A stretch of DNA of 64,000 nucleotides from an uncultured Lachnospiraceae bacterium. GTDB lineage: Bacteria; Bacillota; Clostridia; Lachnospirales; Lachnospiraceae. Where the stretch lies: the NCBI GenBank assembly GCA_900315945.1, contig ONAZ01000003.1, positions 62,514 through 126,513 on the forward strand. Reading direction: 5' to 3'. The notes under the pieces are model-generated. The model saw only the letters and a list, made by a program, of their open reading frames with translations, was not told the origin of the DNA and ran no database searches. Of this stretch, positions 35,540 to 44,245 are shown piece after piece. The stretch's first letter is position 1. Every line of letters begins with the position of its first letter. The translations under genes and the position numbers were made by a program.

Positions 35540-36823
35540 TTATTTGTAATACTCAAACAAAAGTCCATACATTTTAACAGTGTCGCCTTCTTCTATGCCC
35601 ATTTCTTCAAGTCTTTCATCAATTTTTTGCTCTTTTATAAACTTTTGAAAGAATAAAAAACCTTTTTCAGATTCAAGATTAGTATAAGATAACATTTTTT
35701 CAATTTTCGGACCTTCTACAACGAATCTTCCTTCTTTATCAATTTCTATTGTATAAGGTTCTTCTTTATCTACTAAATCCATTGGATTAAATTCTTTTTC
35801 GTATGTAATTATATCATCATCACAGGAATCAAGTAAGCTTTTTATATGCCAAAGCACTTCTTTTACACCTTTTCCGCTTACTGCTGACATACCAAGTACA
35901 TTTACTTTATCCAAATTGATGTTATTTTTTATTTTTTCTAGAATTTCTTCTTCTCTGTCTGGACAGACATCCATCTTATTTGCAACAATAACTTGTGGTT
36001 TCTTAAGTAAATTCTCATCATATTGTTGCATTTCCTTGTTGATAGCATTAATATCTTCTATTGGATCTCTTCCTTCTACAGATGCGCCATCAATTATATG
36101 AACAATAACTTTAGTTCTCTCAATATGACGAAGAAATTCATATCCTAGTCCCACGCCTTCTGATGCTCCTTCAATAAGACCAGGAATATCAGCTATAACA
36201 AAGCTATTAGAACTATCAAGATCAACTACCCCAAGATTAGGATTAAGGGTTGTAAAGTGATAATTAGCAATCTTAGGATTAGCATTTGTTACTCGTGACA
36301 GAAATGTAGATTTACCCACATTAGGGAATCCAACAAGTCCAACATCTGCTATAACTTTAAGTTCAAGAATAACCTCTATCTCAATTGCGTCTCCACCTGG
36401 TTTTGCATATTTAGGAGCCTGCATTTTAGAAGTGGCAAAATGCTGATTGCCTAGTCCTCCACGACCGCCTTCAAGAACTACGACTCTTTTCGTATCACCT
36501 GATAAATCGCATATAACCTTTTTGGTTTCAGCATCATATACAACTGTTCCTTCTGGCACTTTAAGTATGATATCTTCACCATTTTTACCATGGCAATTCT
36601 TTTTCTTGCCTTCTTCTCCTGGAGTTGCTGCAAATTTTCTTCTATGACGATAGTCGGCAAGGGTATTTACACCGGAATCCACTTCGAATATTACATCGCC
36701 GCCTTTTCCGCCATCGCCACCATCGGGGCCGCCATTGGGAACATACTTTTCGCGTCTAAAGCTTACATGACCATCGCCACCGCGACCTGATTTAATTATT
36801 ATTCTTGCTCTATCAGCGAACAT
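35540..36823 (-). CDS. obg: Obg-family GTPase ObgE/CgtA
   Basis: Obg is an essential ribosome-associated GTPase. The 427-residue protein has the glycine-rich Obg fold (1-158), G1 'GFPNVGKST' (165-173), G3 'ADIPGLIEGAS', G4 'VANKMD', and the C-terminal OCT domain (about 340-425) present in Gram-positive members. It is separated from rpmA by an intrinsic terminator, so it may have a promoter in that gap, though none is clear to me. Confidence 0.97.
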   Translation of the reverse strand: MFADRARIIIKSGRGGDGHVSFRREKYVPNGGPDGGDGGKGGDVIFEVDSGVNTLADYRHRRKFAATPGEEGKKKNCHGKNGEDIILKVPEGTVVYDAETKKVICDLSGDTKRVVVLEGGRGGLGNQHFATSKMQAPKYAKPGGDAIEIEVILELKVIADVGLVGFPNVGKSTFLSRVTNANPKIANYHFTTLNPNLGVVDLDSSNSFVIADIPGLIEGASEGVGLGYEFLRHIERTKVIVHIIDGASVEGRDPIEDINAINKEMQQYDENLLKKPQVIVANKMDVCPDREEEILEKIKNNINLDKVNVLGMSAVSGKGVKEVLWHIKSLLDSCDDDIITYEKEFNPMDLVDKEEPYTIEIDKEGRFVVEGPKIEKMLSYTNLESEKGFLFFQKFIKEQKIDERLEEMGIEEGDTVKMYGLLFEYYK

Positions 36824-36865
36824 TTATCTCACCTTTCATTACAAATCAATTTGTAATATAACAAA

Positions 36866-36906
36866 TAAAAAGCCCTTCTAAACTATATTTCTATTAGAAG
36901 GGCTTT
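36866..36906 (-). terminator. Intrinsic terminator between rpmA and obg
   Basis: A 12-base perfect stem (36869-36880 with 36895-36906) read on the minus strand is followed by a T-run. It ends or attenuates the rplU-prp-rpmA transcript. Confidence 0.85.
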
Positions 36907-36910
36907 AAAA

Positions 36911-37195
36911 CTATTTCTCTACAGGATATACAGAAGCAACTTTCTTGTCTCTTCCCTTTCTTTCGAAATGTAATACACCATCAACCTTAGCAAAAAGTGT
37001 ATCATCTCCTCCGATTCCTACATTTGTACCAGGATGAATTCTAGTACCACGTTGTCTGTATAATATGTTTCCAGCTTTAACAAACTGTCCATCAGCTCTT
37101 TTAGCGCCTAATCTCTTAGACTCAGAGTCACGACCGTTCTTTGTGGAACCCATTCCCTTTTTATGAGCGAAAAATTGAAGGTTCATTTTCATCAT
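36911..37195 (-). CDS. rpmA: 50S ribosomal protein L27
   Basis: The 94-residue protein has the Firmicute N-terminal extension '[14 protein letters not shown]', in which the chain is cut after the paired Phe to expose the mature end. The remainder is typical: '[21 protein letters not shown]' and '[20 protein letters not shown]'. The ribosome site 'gggagg' favours the first ATG. The protease that removes the extension, Prp, is encoded just upstream. Confidence 0.98.
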   Translation of the reverse strand: MMKMNLQFFAHKKGMGSTKNGRDSESKRLGAKRADGQFVKAGNILYRQRGTRIHPGTNVGIGGDDTLFAKVDGVLHFERKGRDKKVASVYPVEK

Positions 37196-37198
37196 TTT

Positions 37199-37522
37199 CT
37201 ACACCTCCCTTATAATAATCTGTAAATACTTTTTAGAATAAGAATCTCTTATTCCTTCTAATCCAAGAACTAGTGATTTCATAAGCAAATTACTATCATG
37301 TCCAGGATTATTAATTATACAATTAATATAACCCTCATCATCATTAGATTCAACATTTAATGTAGTATCTGTAAGTCTATCAATAGAATTAATTGTATTA
37401 ATCACTAGTGATGATACTCCAGAACATACTATATCACGACCATATTCATCGAAATTGGCATGTCCATCAGTAGTAATTCTTACAAAATCATTATGTTCTT
37501 TGTAAATTGTAACTTTAATCAT
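37199..37522 (-). CDS. prp: Ribosomal-processing cysteine protease Prp
   Basis: Prp removes the L27 extension, which is essential in Firmicutes. The 107-residue product has the catalytic His in 'TDGHANFDEYG' and the catalytic Cys in 'DIVCSGVSSL', with normal spacing and length. It lies between rplU and rpmA with gaps of six and three bases, the conserved order. Confidence 0.95.
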   Translation of the reverse strand: MIKVTIYKEHNDFVRITTDGHANFDEYGRDIVCSGVSSLVINTINSIDRLTDTTLNVESNDDEGYINCIINNPGHDSNLLMKSLVLGLEGIRDSYSKKYLQIIIREV

Positions 37523-37528
37523 AATTGA

Positions 37529-37837
37529 TTAACCGTTGATCTTCTCAATCTTAACTTGAGTAAATGGTTGTCTATGACCATTCTTCTTATGATAACCAGT
37601 CTTTGGCTTATACTTATAAACGATAACCTTCTTAGCTCTGCCTTCGCGAACTACAGAAGCTTCAACTGAGGCACCTTTTACAGTTGGATCACCAACCTTA
37701 AGTGAATCGCCACCAATTGCAAGTACTTGGTCGAATTTTACTTTCTTACCAGCTTCAACGCCAAGCTTCTCAATTGTAATGATATCGCCTTCAGATACTT
37801 TGTACTGTTTACCACCTGTTGCAATAATTGCGTACAT
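37529..37837 (-). CDS. rplU: 50S ribosomal protein L21
   Basis: The 102-residue protein begins '[18 protein letters not shown]' and ends with '[21 protein letters not shown]', both diagnostic. It is preceded by 'aaggagg'. It is the first gene of the rplU-prp-rpmA operon and follows a structured leader. The RNase G gene that often precedes it in Clostridia is absent. Confidence 0.98.
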   Translation of the reverse strand: MYAIIATGGKQYKVSEGDIITIEKLGVEAGKKVKFDQVLAIGGDSLKVGDPTVKGASVEASVVREGRAKKVIVYKYKPKTGYHKKNGHRQPFTQVKIEKING

Positions 37838-38008
37838 AAGCTTTCCTCCTTTTTATCATTACTCGCCGGTAGAGGTGAATAATGTTGTTAATCGTCGTAG
37901 ACGATTGACTACACGTCGAGCCTCTTTTCCCATAGGGAAAACTAAAATGAGGCGAGACTCATTGTGAATACAAATTATTACTTTATTACCTGTTCCGAGC
38001 GGCACATA
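37838..38008 (-). ncRNA. L21 leader-like structured 5' UTR
   Basis: From a strong promoter the transcript runs about 170 bases before rplU. It contains a GAGGC/GCCTC pairing enclosing a small 'ttttccc/gggaaaa' hairpin, a 7-base hairpin (aatcgtc/gacgatt), and a possible long-range pair between 'ccgctcgg' and 'ccggcgag'. Position and layout fit the L21 leader of Firmicutes, thought to mediate autoregulation. A covariance-model match has not been run. Confidence 0.65.
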
Positions 38009-38015
38009 CTCTAAT

Positions 38016-38044
38016 ATAATACAGAGTTTATACACATTTGTCAA
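38016..38044 (-). promoter_or_regulatory. rplU operon promoter
   Basis: On the minus strand TTGACA and TATTAT are spaced by exactly 17 bases, a near-ideal sigma-A promoter. Bases 38045-38123 upstream hold only AT-rich sequence. Confidence 0.8.
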
Positions 38045-38123
38045 TATTTTTTGAATATTAATAAGGCTTTTTCGTAATAAAATAGGGATTTTTAATAATA
38101 AATTGTATTTTGTTTCAAATTAC

Positions 38124-38160
38124 AAAAAACCCATGTATCAAAATATATTGTTACATGGGT
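38124..38160 (-). terminator. Terminator after the surface-protein gene
   Basis: A nine-base stem (38129-38137 with 38152-38160) read on the minus strand is followed by six T residues. It lies 33 bases after the stop of the sortase-anchored gene. Confidence 0.85.
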
Positions 38161-38192
38161 CATAGGATTTAATTTCTAGTTGTAATATATTC

Positions 38193-38966
38193 CTACTGTC
38201 TCTTGCGACTAACAATAGTTATTACTGATGTTAATGCACCAGCTCCAATAATCGATAGAACTAGAACTATTGGAAGTGCATCTTCTGTCTTAGGTGCAGT
38301 AGCTTTAGTTGTATTACTGGTTGTATCTGCACTAGGAGTTACCTGATTAGATGTAGGTACTGTATTAGCATCTGTATTTGCAGGTGTGCTAGAAGAACCA
38401 GGATTAACTGGGTCAACAGGATCAGTTGAAGGTTCTCCTGGAATAGATACTTTAACCCATCCAGCCATCATACCAAGCTGACCAGTTGGAGTAGAATTAA
38501 TTCTTACGCCTAAAAACTCTTGATCGCTCGCTCCATTAACAGTAACTGTAGAATCCATATTTAATAAGCTACTTGAATAGAAAACATATACAAAGTAATA
38601 TTCTTTTCCAGCTTCTACAGTTGTTTTATAATCTGAAGGATATCCCCAACTAGGTGTCACATAACCACCTGCATTAATTGCTTCTAAAAGCCATGCATTC
38701 ACTTCATCAAGTGATGGTGGTCGACTTGCTGCAACAATATAAGCATCAGCATCAGCAGGTGTGCTTGAACTTGCAATATAATTACCAAATGTATTTTGGT
38801 CTAAAGTAGAACTAACAGGTGGTATTGTTACACTGATAGTTCCATTAACAATAGGCGTAGCCGCCTTACTATTAATACCTGGTATTAGACTTGCAACCAA
38901 AGAAAATGCAAGCAAAAGCGCTATTGACAATGCTACTACAACTTTTTTCTCATTTCGTTTAACCAT
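38193..38966 (-). CDS. Sortase-anchored surface protein, function unknown
   Basis: The 257-residue protein has a signal peptide (about 1-36, cut near 'SKAA'), a domain of about 140 residues (40-178) that I do not recognise, a Pro/Ser/Thr linker (180-222), and a wall-sorting signal: 'PKTED' (225-229), a hydrophobic segment (231-252), and the basic tail SRKRQ. It is preceded by 'aaaggagg'. A pair of direct repeats like that of the LytTR operon lies 82 bases upstream, so it is probably a target of that regulator. It follows the Hpt gene in the same direction. Confidence 0.85.
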   Translation of the reverse strand: MVKRNEKKVVVALSIALLLAFSLVASLIPGINSKAATPIVNGTISVTIPPVSSTLDQNTFGNYIASSSTPADADAYIVAASRPPSLDEVNAWLLEAINAGGYVTPSWGYPSDYKTTVEAGKEYYFVYVFYSSSLLNMDSTVTVNGASDQEFLGVRINSTPTGQLGMMAGWVKVSIPGEPSTDPVDPVNPGSSSTPANTDANTVPTSNQVTPSADTTSNTTKATAPKTEDALPIVLVLSIIGAGALTSVITIVSRKRQ

Positions 38967-39007
38967 AAAAATCCTCCTTTTTTCACGCTCTAGAAATTAA
39001 TAATCAC

Positions 39008-39013
39008 ATTCTA
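39008..39013 (-). promoter_or_regulatory. -10 element of the surface-protein promoter
   Basis: TAGAAT on the minus strand lies 41 bases before the start codon, with no good -35 box. The LytTR-like repeats begin about 35 bases further upstream, which fits an activator-dependent promoter. Confidence 0.4.
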
Positions 39014-39047
39014 ACAATTAATTGTTTCTGTTTCTATGCAAAATGAT

Positions 39048-39080
39048 TACTCGGTTGATTTCTATGTCTAATCTGTGTAA
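39048..39080 (-). promoter_or_regulatory. Candidate LytTR binding repeats upstream of the surface gene
   Basis: Plus-strand copies TACTCGGTTGAT (39048) and TAATCTGTGTAA (39069) start 21 bases apart. The 33-base stretch agrees at about 26 positions with that at 44246-44278, including the spacer TGTCTA. It ends 82 bases before the start of the surface-protein gene. The second half-site is weaker. Confidence 0.65.
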
Positions 39081-39089
39081 TATTACCTA

Positions 39090-39692
39090 CTATTCAATAG
39101 TTTTCTCTATATCTTTAATAATTGTTGCAGCATCATCATATAAGAAGTCTTCTACATATTCTATTGCTTTATCAAGCAGTTCCCTTTGGGTTAATCTAAA
39201 GGGATATCCAGATAATTTGTGAATTAATTCACCAGATAATTCGTCATCGAAATCATCTAAGGCAATTAGAAGTTCTCTTGTAATTTCTTTTGCTTCAGAT
39301 GAAGTTATTTCATCTTCTGGCTTTTTTAACTTCAATTCACCTATTGGCTTTAATTTCGATATGAATTTACCCCACTCTTCTAAGACAATAGAGTGATTTT
39401 TATTTATTGTAATATAATCACCGTCGTTTGCTGCTATTTCTAATTCTTCAAAAGACTTTGCAAGTTCATTTGCGCCAATCATCTTTGAATTACTCTTTAA
39501 TGAATGAACAACTATACAATAGTTTTTATAATCCTTATTGTTGTAGAACTCTGTTAGTTTAGATAGATTATTATTATAGCTTTTGTAATATCTTTGTATA
39601 GCTGATAGATATTTGTCTTCACTTCTCGTATATTCTAAGCCCTTAGAAGTATCAAGACCTAGGTTATTTAGATAAGTTAAATCATATTCCAT
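39090..39692 (-). CDS. Histidine-phosphotransfer (Hpt) domain protein
   Basis: The 200-residue protein has an Hpt domain (about 20-115) with the phosphorylatable His63 in 'VHSLKSNSKMIGA'. The remaining part is helical ('LLIALDDFDDELSGELIHKLSGYPF') and seems to be a second small helical domain without a recognisable site. It follows the response-regulator gene by eight bases. Its likely role is to pass phosphate between the hybrid kinase and the regulator; this is inferred from operon context. Confidence 0.85.
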   Translation of the reverse strand: MEYDLTYLNNLGLDTSKGLEYTRSEDKYLSAIQRYYKSYNNNLSKLTEFYNNKDYKNYCIVVHSLKSNSKMIGANELAKSFEELEIAANDGDYITINKNHSIVLEEWGKFISKLKPIGELKLKKPEDEITSSEAKEITRELLIALDDFDDELSGELIHKLSGYPFRLTQRELLDKAIEYVEDFLYDDAATIIKDIEKTIE

Positions 39693-39700
39693 AATGCCTC

Positions 39701-40516
39701 CTAACCAAGTACATCTATAATCTTAGCAACAAGTTCACTCTTTTTGGCAGGTTTAACAACATATCCTTGTGGCATAAGTTCAGTTAATGTCTCTATAACA
39801 ATCATTTTCTCTGTAACACCAGTTAAGAATATTATAGGTATATCAGCAGTCTCTTCATTATCTCTTAATGCTCTAAGGACATCAGGTCCATCCATTTCCG
39901 GCATAAGATAATCTAGAAGAATTAGATCACAGGTCTTTTTTCTTAAGAATTTAAATGCTGCATTGCCTGATTTCACAACTGTAACATCATAGAATTCATC
40001 TAATAAATCCTTAATCTGCATAAGTTGTTGTGTGTCATCATCTACAACTAGTATTCTTCTTCTAGGATGTTTTCTATTTGCGTTAGGATTTACATACTCT
40101 TCAATAAATGCTGAACTGTCTTTCTTCATTTCTTTTAATTCAGTTTCTATGTATATAAGTTTCTCATATAGTGTAAATAGAGAGACAGGCCTAGATAAGA
40201 AATATAATTTGCTTATTTCAGAATACTTAGAAAACATTCTTTTATCTTCCTCATTAGCAATTACAAAAAGGGACATTGCACCACTTTTTATTGCTTCGCA
40301 AAGAATATTGTATGTTTTTATTTCAGATGAAGTTTCGTCATTCATACATATAATTACAACATTAGGCATTTCAGAATGAATAATATCAAATATTGGCTCT
40401 CTTTCAGGACGACATTTTGTTGTAATATAGCCTCTGTCATCTTCACAATGTTCACAGATATCTTTGACGATTCTTTTGTTTTTACCTGTCACAAGTATTT
40501 TTAATCTAAAAGACAT
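39701..40516 (-). CDS. Response regulator with degenerate plus intact receiver domains
   Basis: The 271-residue protein has an N-terminal receiver-like domain (about 5-125) that lacks the phospho-acceptor Asp (it reads 'VVIICMND'). A complete receiver follows (about 153-270): 'LVVDDD' (156-161), Asp202 in 'LLDYLMPEMDG', Thr in 'FLTG', and Lys255 in 'VVKPAK'. There is no DNA-binding or enzyme output domain, so it is probably a phosphate relay or sink. It lies seven bases after the hybrid kinase gene. Confidence 0.87.
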   Translation of the reverse strand: MSFRLKILVTGKNKRIVKDICEHCEDDRGYITTKCRPEREPIFDIIHSEMPNVVIICMNDETSSEIKTYNILCEAIKSGAMSLFVIANEEDKRMFSKYSEISKLYFLSRPVSLFTLYEKLIYIETELKEMKKDSSAFIEEYVNPNANRKHPRRRILVVDDDTQQLMQIKDLLDEFYDVTVVKSGNAAFKFLRKKTCDLILLDYLMPEMDGPDVLRALRDNEETADIPIIFLTGVTEKMIVIETLTELMPQGYVVKPAKKSELVAKIIDVLG

Positions 40517-40522
40517 ATGATT

Positions 40523-43258
40523 TTACTCCTTTATATTGTTTTCTATTTTTTCTAATAAATCTTCTAACACAGGTGGTTTCTTTACTACTCCACTTACATC
40601 AAGTTCAGATAAATTGTTAATAGAATTATCATCAGCACCTGTTAAGAAAAGTATAGGAATATCAACACACTGAGACATCTGTCTTATCTCTTTTAATGTC
40701 ATTATTCCATCCATTTCTGGCATTAAATAATCTAGAAGAATTATATCAGGCTTTTTCTTTTCTAAGAATCGTATTGCCTGTGAACCGCTTGTTACAATAG
40801 TAACCTTGTATTTATCTTTAAGAAGCCCTTTAATTGCACTAAGCATTGAAGAACTATCATCAACTACAAGTACACTTTTCTTATTTGTTATTACATTGAA
40901 ATTCAAATCATTTGTTTGCTCTTTATCATTTTTTTCTAAACTGGAATAAGCATTCTTAAGTCTTTCTATAAGTCTATTTAATTCTTCAATATAGACTGTG
41001 TGCATTCGATTAATTATATCTAATCGATTATCCCTTGCAGAATATTCAAGTACTTTAGCAAGTTCTGATATAGTTACAGCCCCAATCATAGCAGCACTAT
41101 TTTTCATACTATGAACAAGAATCTGATATTGTTTCATTAAGTCTTTGTTATCCTCAATATCTTTTAATGCCTCATAATATGAATTTAGCTTAGAAGAATC
41201 TTTAGGTGATTGATGAATGAAATCTTTTATCGTCTCTATAATCAAATCCTTATTTCCAAGATGTCTTATGGCATTTTCAATATTAATACCTTCTACTTCA
41301 GGAAGTGTATAATTATCTTCACTTGATTTGGAAGAATTGTAATCATATACATCATTTATAGTGTCATTATTACTTTTTATAACTACATCTTCTATCAAAT
41401 CATCTGGAAGTAATTCTCTTAGCATTTCCTCTAACCGCTCTGGTCTTATAGGTTTTCCAAGGAAACTATCGAATCCTTCTTTTTCATACATTTCTTTGGC
41501 GCCAGCCACCATATTAGCTGTAAGTGCAACTACAGGTGTATTTTCGCATTTATACATATTATTCTCTCGCATAATGCGAAGAGTCTTAATTCCATCAAGA
41601 TCAGGCATCATATGATCAAGTAATATAACATCATAATGAGTTTCTTTAACACATTCTAGACATTCATAACCACCAGCGGCTTCGTCAATTCTTATTCTAG
41701 TATCACGAAGAAGGGATCGTGCAACTTTCCTGTTCATATAATTATCATCAACAAGAAGTACTTTGGCATTAGGCGCAATAAAAGATACACCATAGTCATA
41801 TGTGCTACTTTGTTCTTTGATTCTTTCTTGAAGACTTCCTATTGGCGTAATATCTCTTACTTCCTGATTTATATCGAAATAGAATTCAGAGCCTTCTCCA
41901 TACACACTTTTTACCTTGAGCTCTGAATCCATGAGTTTAAGAAGCTGCAATGTTATGCTCATTCCAAGTCCTGTACCTTCAATGTTCCTGTTTTTGTCAA
42001 TATCAAGTCTTTGGTACTGTTCGAAGAGTTTCCCTAAGTCTTCTTCTTTTATCCCCATTCCAGTATCTTTAACACTTACATGAAGAAGTGACTTACTACC
42101 ATCTGTATTCGCAGATACTTTATATGTAACGCTACCTTTGTCTGTGTATTTTACTGCGTTAGTAAGAAGATTAACCATAATCTGTCTAATTCTAATATCA
42201 TCGCCGTATAGTCTTGATGGTATATTCTTGTCAATGTCTACAATAAAATCTAATCCTTTCTCTTTCGCACGAAATTCAATCATATTAGAGACATCATGAA
42301 GCATGGATGATACATCATATTCAACTGGAACAATTTCCATTTTGCCGGATTCAACTTTAGATAAATCTAGAATGTCGTTAATTGTCGAAAGAAGAGCTTC
42401 TGCAGCATTTTTTATGTCAAATGCATAACCCTTAATCTCTTTTTCTTTGGAATCACGAAGTATCATTTCATCCATACCTATTACAGCATTAATAGGTGTA
42501 CGAATCTCATGGGACATCTTAGCTAAGAATTCAGACTTGGCTTTGTTGGCAAAATCAGCACGTCTTTTTTGTTCTTCTACCTCTTTTAGAGCTTCAGAAA
42601 GTTTAAGATAATCTGGTGTCTCTATTACAAATAATGAAGTCATAGCTGCAAGTGAGAACATATAGAATACTATTAGAGTCTTCTGGAAGAATACAACTTG
42701 TAATACGTATCCTGCCAGAATAAATATCATAAATAACCAGATAGATGCTAATTGTCTCTTCTCTAGCTTTTTCCTATCTGATATAAGAAGTGTTATTGAT
42801 AATATATGACACAATGCCTGGAATATAAATATAGCTGCATAATACGGGCCATGAAGGTACTCTCCATTTTCATTAAATGTAAATACCCAGCCGGTGTATA
42901 TATTAATAAGCATGAAAATGCTGTATACAATAGCAAGAACATTGATGAAATTCATGTAGAAATTCGAGAATCTGCCTTTGATAATAGAATGTAGATATCT
43001 AGCAAGCCCCCAGAAAGAGCCTGATGTTATAATAAAATAGAATGTGCTAGTAAGAATATTAACAAATGGTGGTATCATATAACCATAATCAGTCATACGA
43101 GTCGCAACAACATCAATAATAAGGCTAAGGAGAATCCATGTTACCCATTGTCGATAACGTATATTACTCTCCGAAGCCTTAGGATATTCAATATATAGAT
43201 ATAATAGCAGGATTCCCATAAATCCTACTGCCGCAACTTCAAAATAAATATTATACAT
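40523..43258 (-). CDS. Hybrid sensor histidine kinase (7TM-HisKA-HATPase-REC-Hpt-REC)
   Basis: The 911-residue protein begins with about seven membrane segments (1-213) and a short coiled coil. Then come HisKA with His250 in 'KMSHEIRTP', the ATPase with Asn363/367 and glycine motifs 'DTGMGI' (398-403) and 'GTGLGM' (428-433), a receiver with Asp548 in 'LLDHMMPDLDG', an Hpt domain with His716 in 'VHSMKNSAAMIGA', and a second receiver with Asp843. All phosphorelay residues are intact. The signal sensed is unknown. The start lies two bases after the LytTR gene's stop. Confidence 0.94.
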   Translation of the reverse strand: MYNIYFEVAAVGFMGILLLYLYIEYPKASESNIRYRQWVTWILLSLIIDVVATRMTDYGYMIPPFVNILTSTFYFIITSGSFWGLARYLHSIIKGRFSNFYMNFINVLAIVYSIFMLINIYTGWVFTFNENGEYLHGPYYAAIFIFQALCHILSITLLISDRKKLEKRQLASIWLFMIFILAGYVLQVVFFQKTLIVFYMFSLAAMTSLFVIETPDYLKLSEALKEVEEQKRRADFANKAKSEFLAKMSHEIRTPINAVIGMDEMILRDSKEKEIKGYAFDIKNAAEALLSTINDILDLSKVESGKMEIVPVEYDVSSMLHDVSNMIEFRAKEKGLDFIVDIDKNIPSRLYGDDIRIRQIMVNLLTNAVKYTDKGSVTYKVSANTDGSKSLLHVSVKDTGMGIKEEDLGKLFEQYQRLDIDKNRNIEGTGLGMSITLQLLKLMDSELKVKSVYGEGSEFYFDINQEVRDITPIGSLQERIKEQSSTYDYGVSFIAPNAKVLLVDDNYMNRKVARSLLRDTRIRIDEAAGGYECLECVKETHYDVILLDHMMPDLDGIKTLRIMRENNMYKCENTPVVALTANMVAGAKEMYEKEGFDSFLGKPIRPERLEEMLRELLPDDLIEDVVIKSNNDTINDVYDYNSSKSSEDNYTLPEVEGINIENAIRHLGNKDLIIETIKDFIHQSPKDSSKLNSYYEALKDIEDNKDLMKQYQILVHSMKNSAAMIGAVTISELAKVLEYSARDNRLDIINRMHTVYIEELNRLIERLKNAYSSLEKNDKEQTNDLNFNVITNKKSVLVVDDSSSMLSAIKGLLKDKYKVTIVTSGSQAIRFLEKKKPDIILLDYLMPEMDGIMTLKEIRQMSQCVDIPILFLTGADDNSINNLSELDVSGVVKKPPVLEDLLEKIENNIKE

Positions 43259-43259
43259 G

Positions 43260-43727
43260 TCAGTTTCCGTTATTAATAATATTTTTTATTGATTTTACTC
43301 TACTTCTTGCAACCCAGGTTTTCTTGGAATTTTCCATTTCAACACCAATAGTTCCTGCAATATTAAATTCAAAATGTATAACTTTATATAGATTTATAAT
43401 TTCGGATTGAGAAATTCTAACAAATCTACTTGGATTTAGAATACTTTCAAGCATGGTTAGATTTTTCTTTGTATAATACAGTTTTTCAGCAGTTTCAATA
43501 ATGATTTTTCTGTTTTCTATATAAACTCTTACAATATCTCTTTGAGAAATAAACTCTGCTTTACCATCAATATAACCTGTTAGATATGGATATTCATTTT
43601 CTTGAGCATTTTCAATTGAATTAATTATACTTTCAACCTGCTTTGTTTTTGATTTTGTGAGAATATTTACCTTTGGTTCTATGTAATTTTCATCAATTAT
43701 TACATCTATATCTACCATATTATTCAT
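43260..43727 (-). CDS. LytTR DNA-binding regulator without receiver
   Basis: The product (155 residues from the ATG at 43727; a GTG three codons earlier is possible) has a short N-terminal region and a LytTR domain (about 50-150) with 'GKAEFISQRDIVRVYIENRKI', 'FVRISQSEIINLYKV' and 'WVARSRVKSI'. There is no receiver domain. Such stand-alone LytTR proteins are commonly encoded with a DUF3021 membrane partner, as here, with which it overlaps by a few bases. Likely targets are the paired repeats at 44246 and 39048. Confidence 0.88.
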   Translation of the reverse strand: MNNMVDIDVIIDENYIEPKVNILTKSKTKQVESIINSIENAQENEYPYLTGYIDGKAEFISQRDIVRVYIENRKIIIETAEKLYYTKKNLTMLESILNPSRFVRISQSEIINLYKVIHFEFNIAGTIGVEMENSKKTWVARSRVKSIKNIINNGN

Positions 43728-44166
43728 GGCTATCACCTTTTATGTCTTTCTGTTTTAATATTTCAAGCCCTTCATTAATCTTTTTAATCTCATTCTTACT
43801 TATGAGGTAATTTATAAGCCATATTATAAAATATGTAATAGTAAAAATTATCAAAACAATAGGCAATGCTCTAATTTCAAACCATTTAAGGAAAACGCAA
43901 CAACATACAAATGCTATAACAACAAATATATAATGCATCATTGTAACTGCAGTTAGACTCCATTTTTCAACTTCATATACAACTGAACCACCCATTCCAA
44001 TAATGCCAAGCACAGCACTTCCAATAAATTGTGCTATCATAAATGGTTTATTGCTGATTATAACATCATCATATCCGCCAAATCCATATATTGTAATGCA
44101 AATTGCAAGCCCCATAAGAGCCCCAAGCAAAGCTTTAATTAAAAATTTATTAAATATTTTTCTCAT
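43720..44166 (-). CDS. DUF3021 four-helix membrane protein
   Basis: The 148-residue protein has four membrane segments (about 9-29, 43-62, 74-93, 98-121) and a charged cytoplasmic tail. This matches DUF3021, a family found next to stand-alone LytTR regulators and thought to restrain or inform them. It is the first gene of a five-gene operon (DUF3021, LytTR, hybrid kinase, response regulator, Hpt) and carries a -10 box and LytTR-like repeats upstream. Confidence 0.85.
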   Translation of the reverse strand: MRKIFNKFLIKALLGALMGLAICITIYGFGGYDDVIISNKPFMIAQFIGSAVLGIIGMGGSVVYEVEKWSLTAVTMMHYIFVVIAFVCCCVFLKWFEIRALPIVLIIFTITYFIIWLINYLISKNEIKKINEGLEILKQKDIKGDSHE

Positions 44167-44208
44167 ATATAATCCTTACTATTATTATTACGACAAACAT
44201 TTAATATT

Positions 44209-44214
44209 ATTATA
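44209..44214 (-). promoter_or_regulatory. -10 element of the DUF3021-LytTR operon
   Basis: TATAAT on the minus strand lies 42 bases before the start, with no good -35 box; the LytTR-like repeats start about 31 bases upstream. An inverted repeat (aacattta/taaatgtt, 44197-44220) overlaps it. Confidence 0.45.
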
Positions 44215-44245
44215 AATGTTAAATAAAAAATATATATTAAATGTT

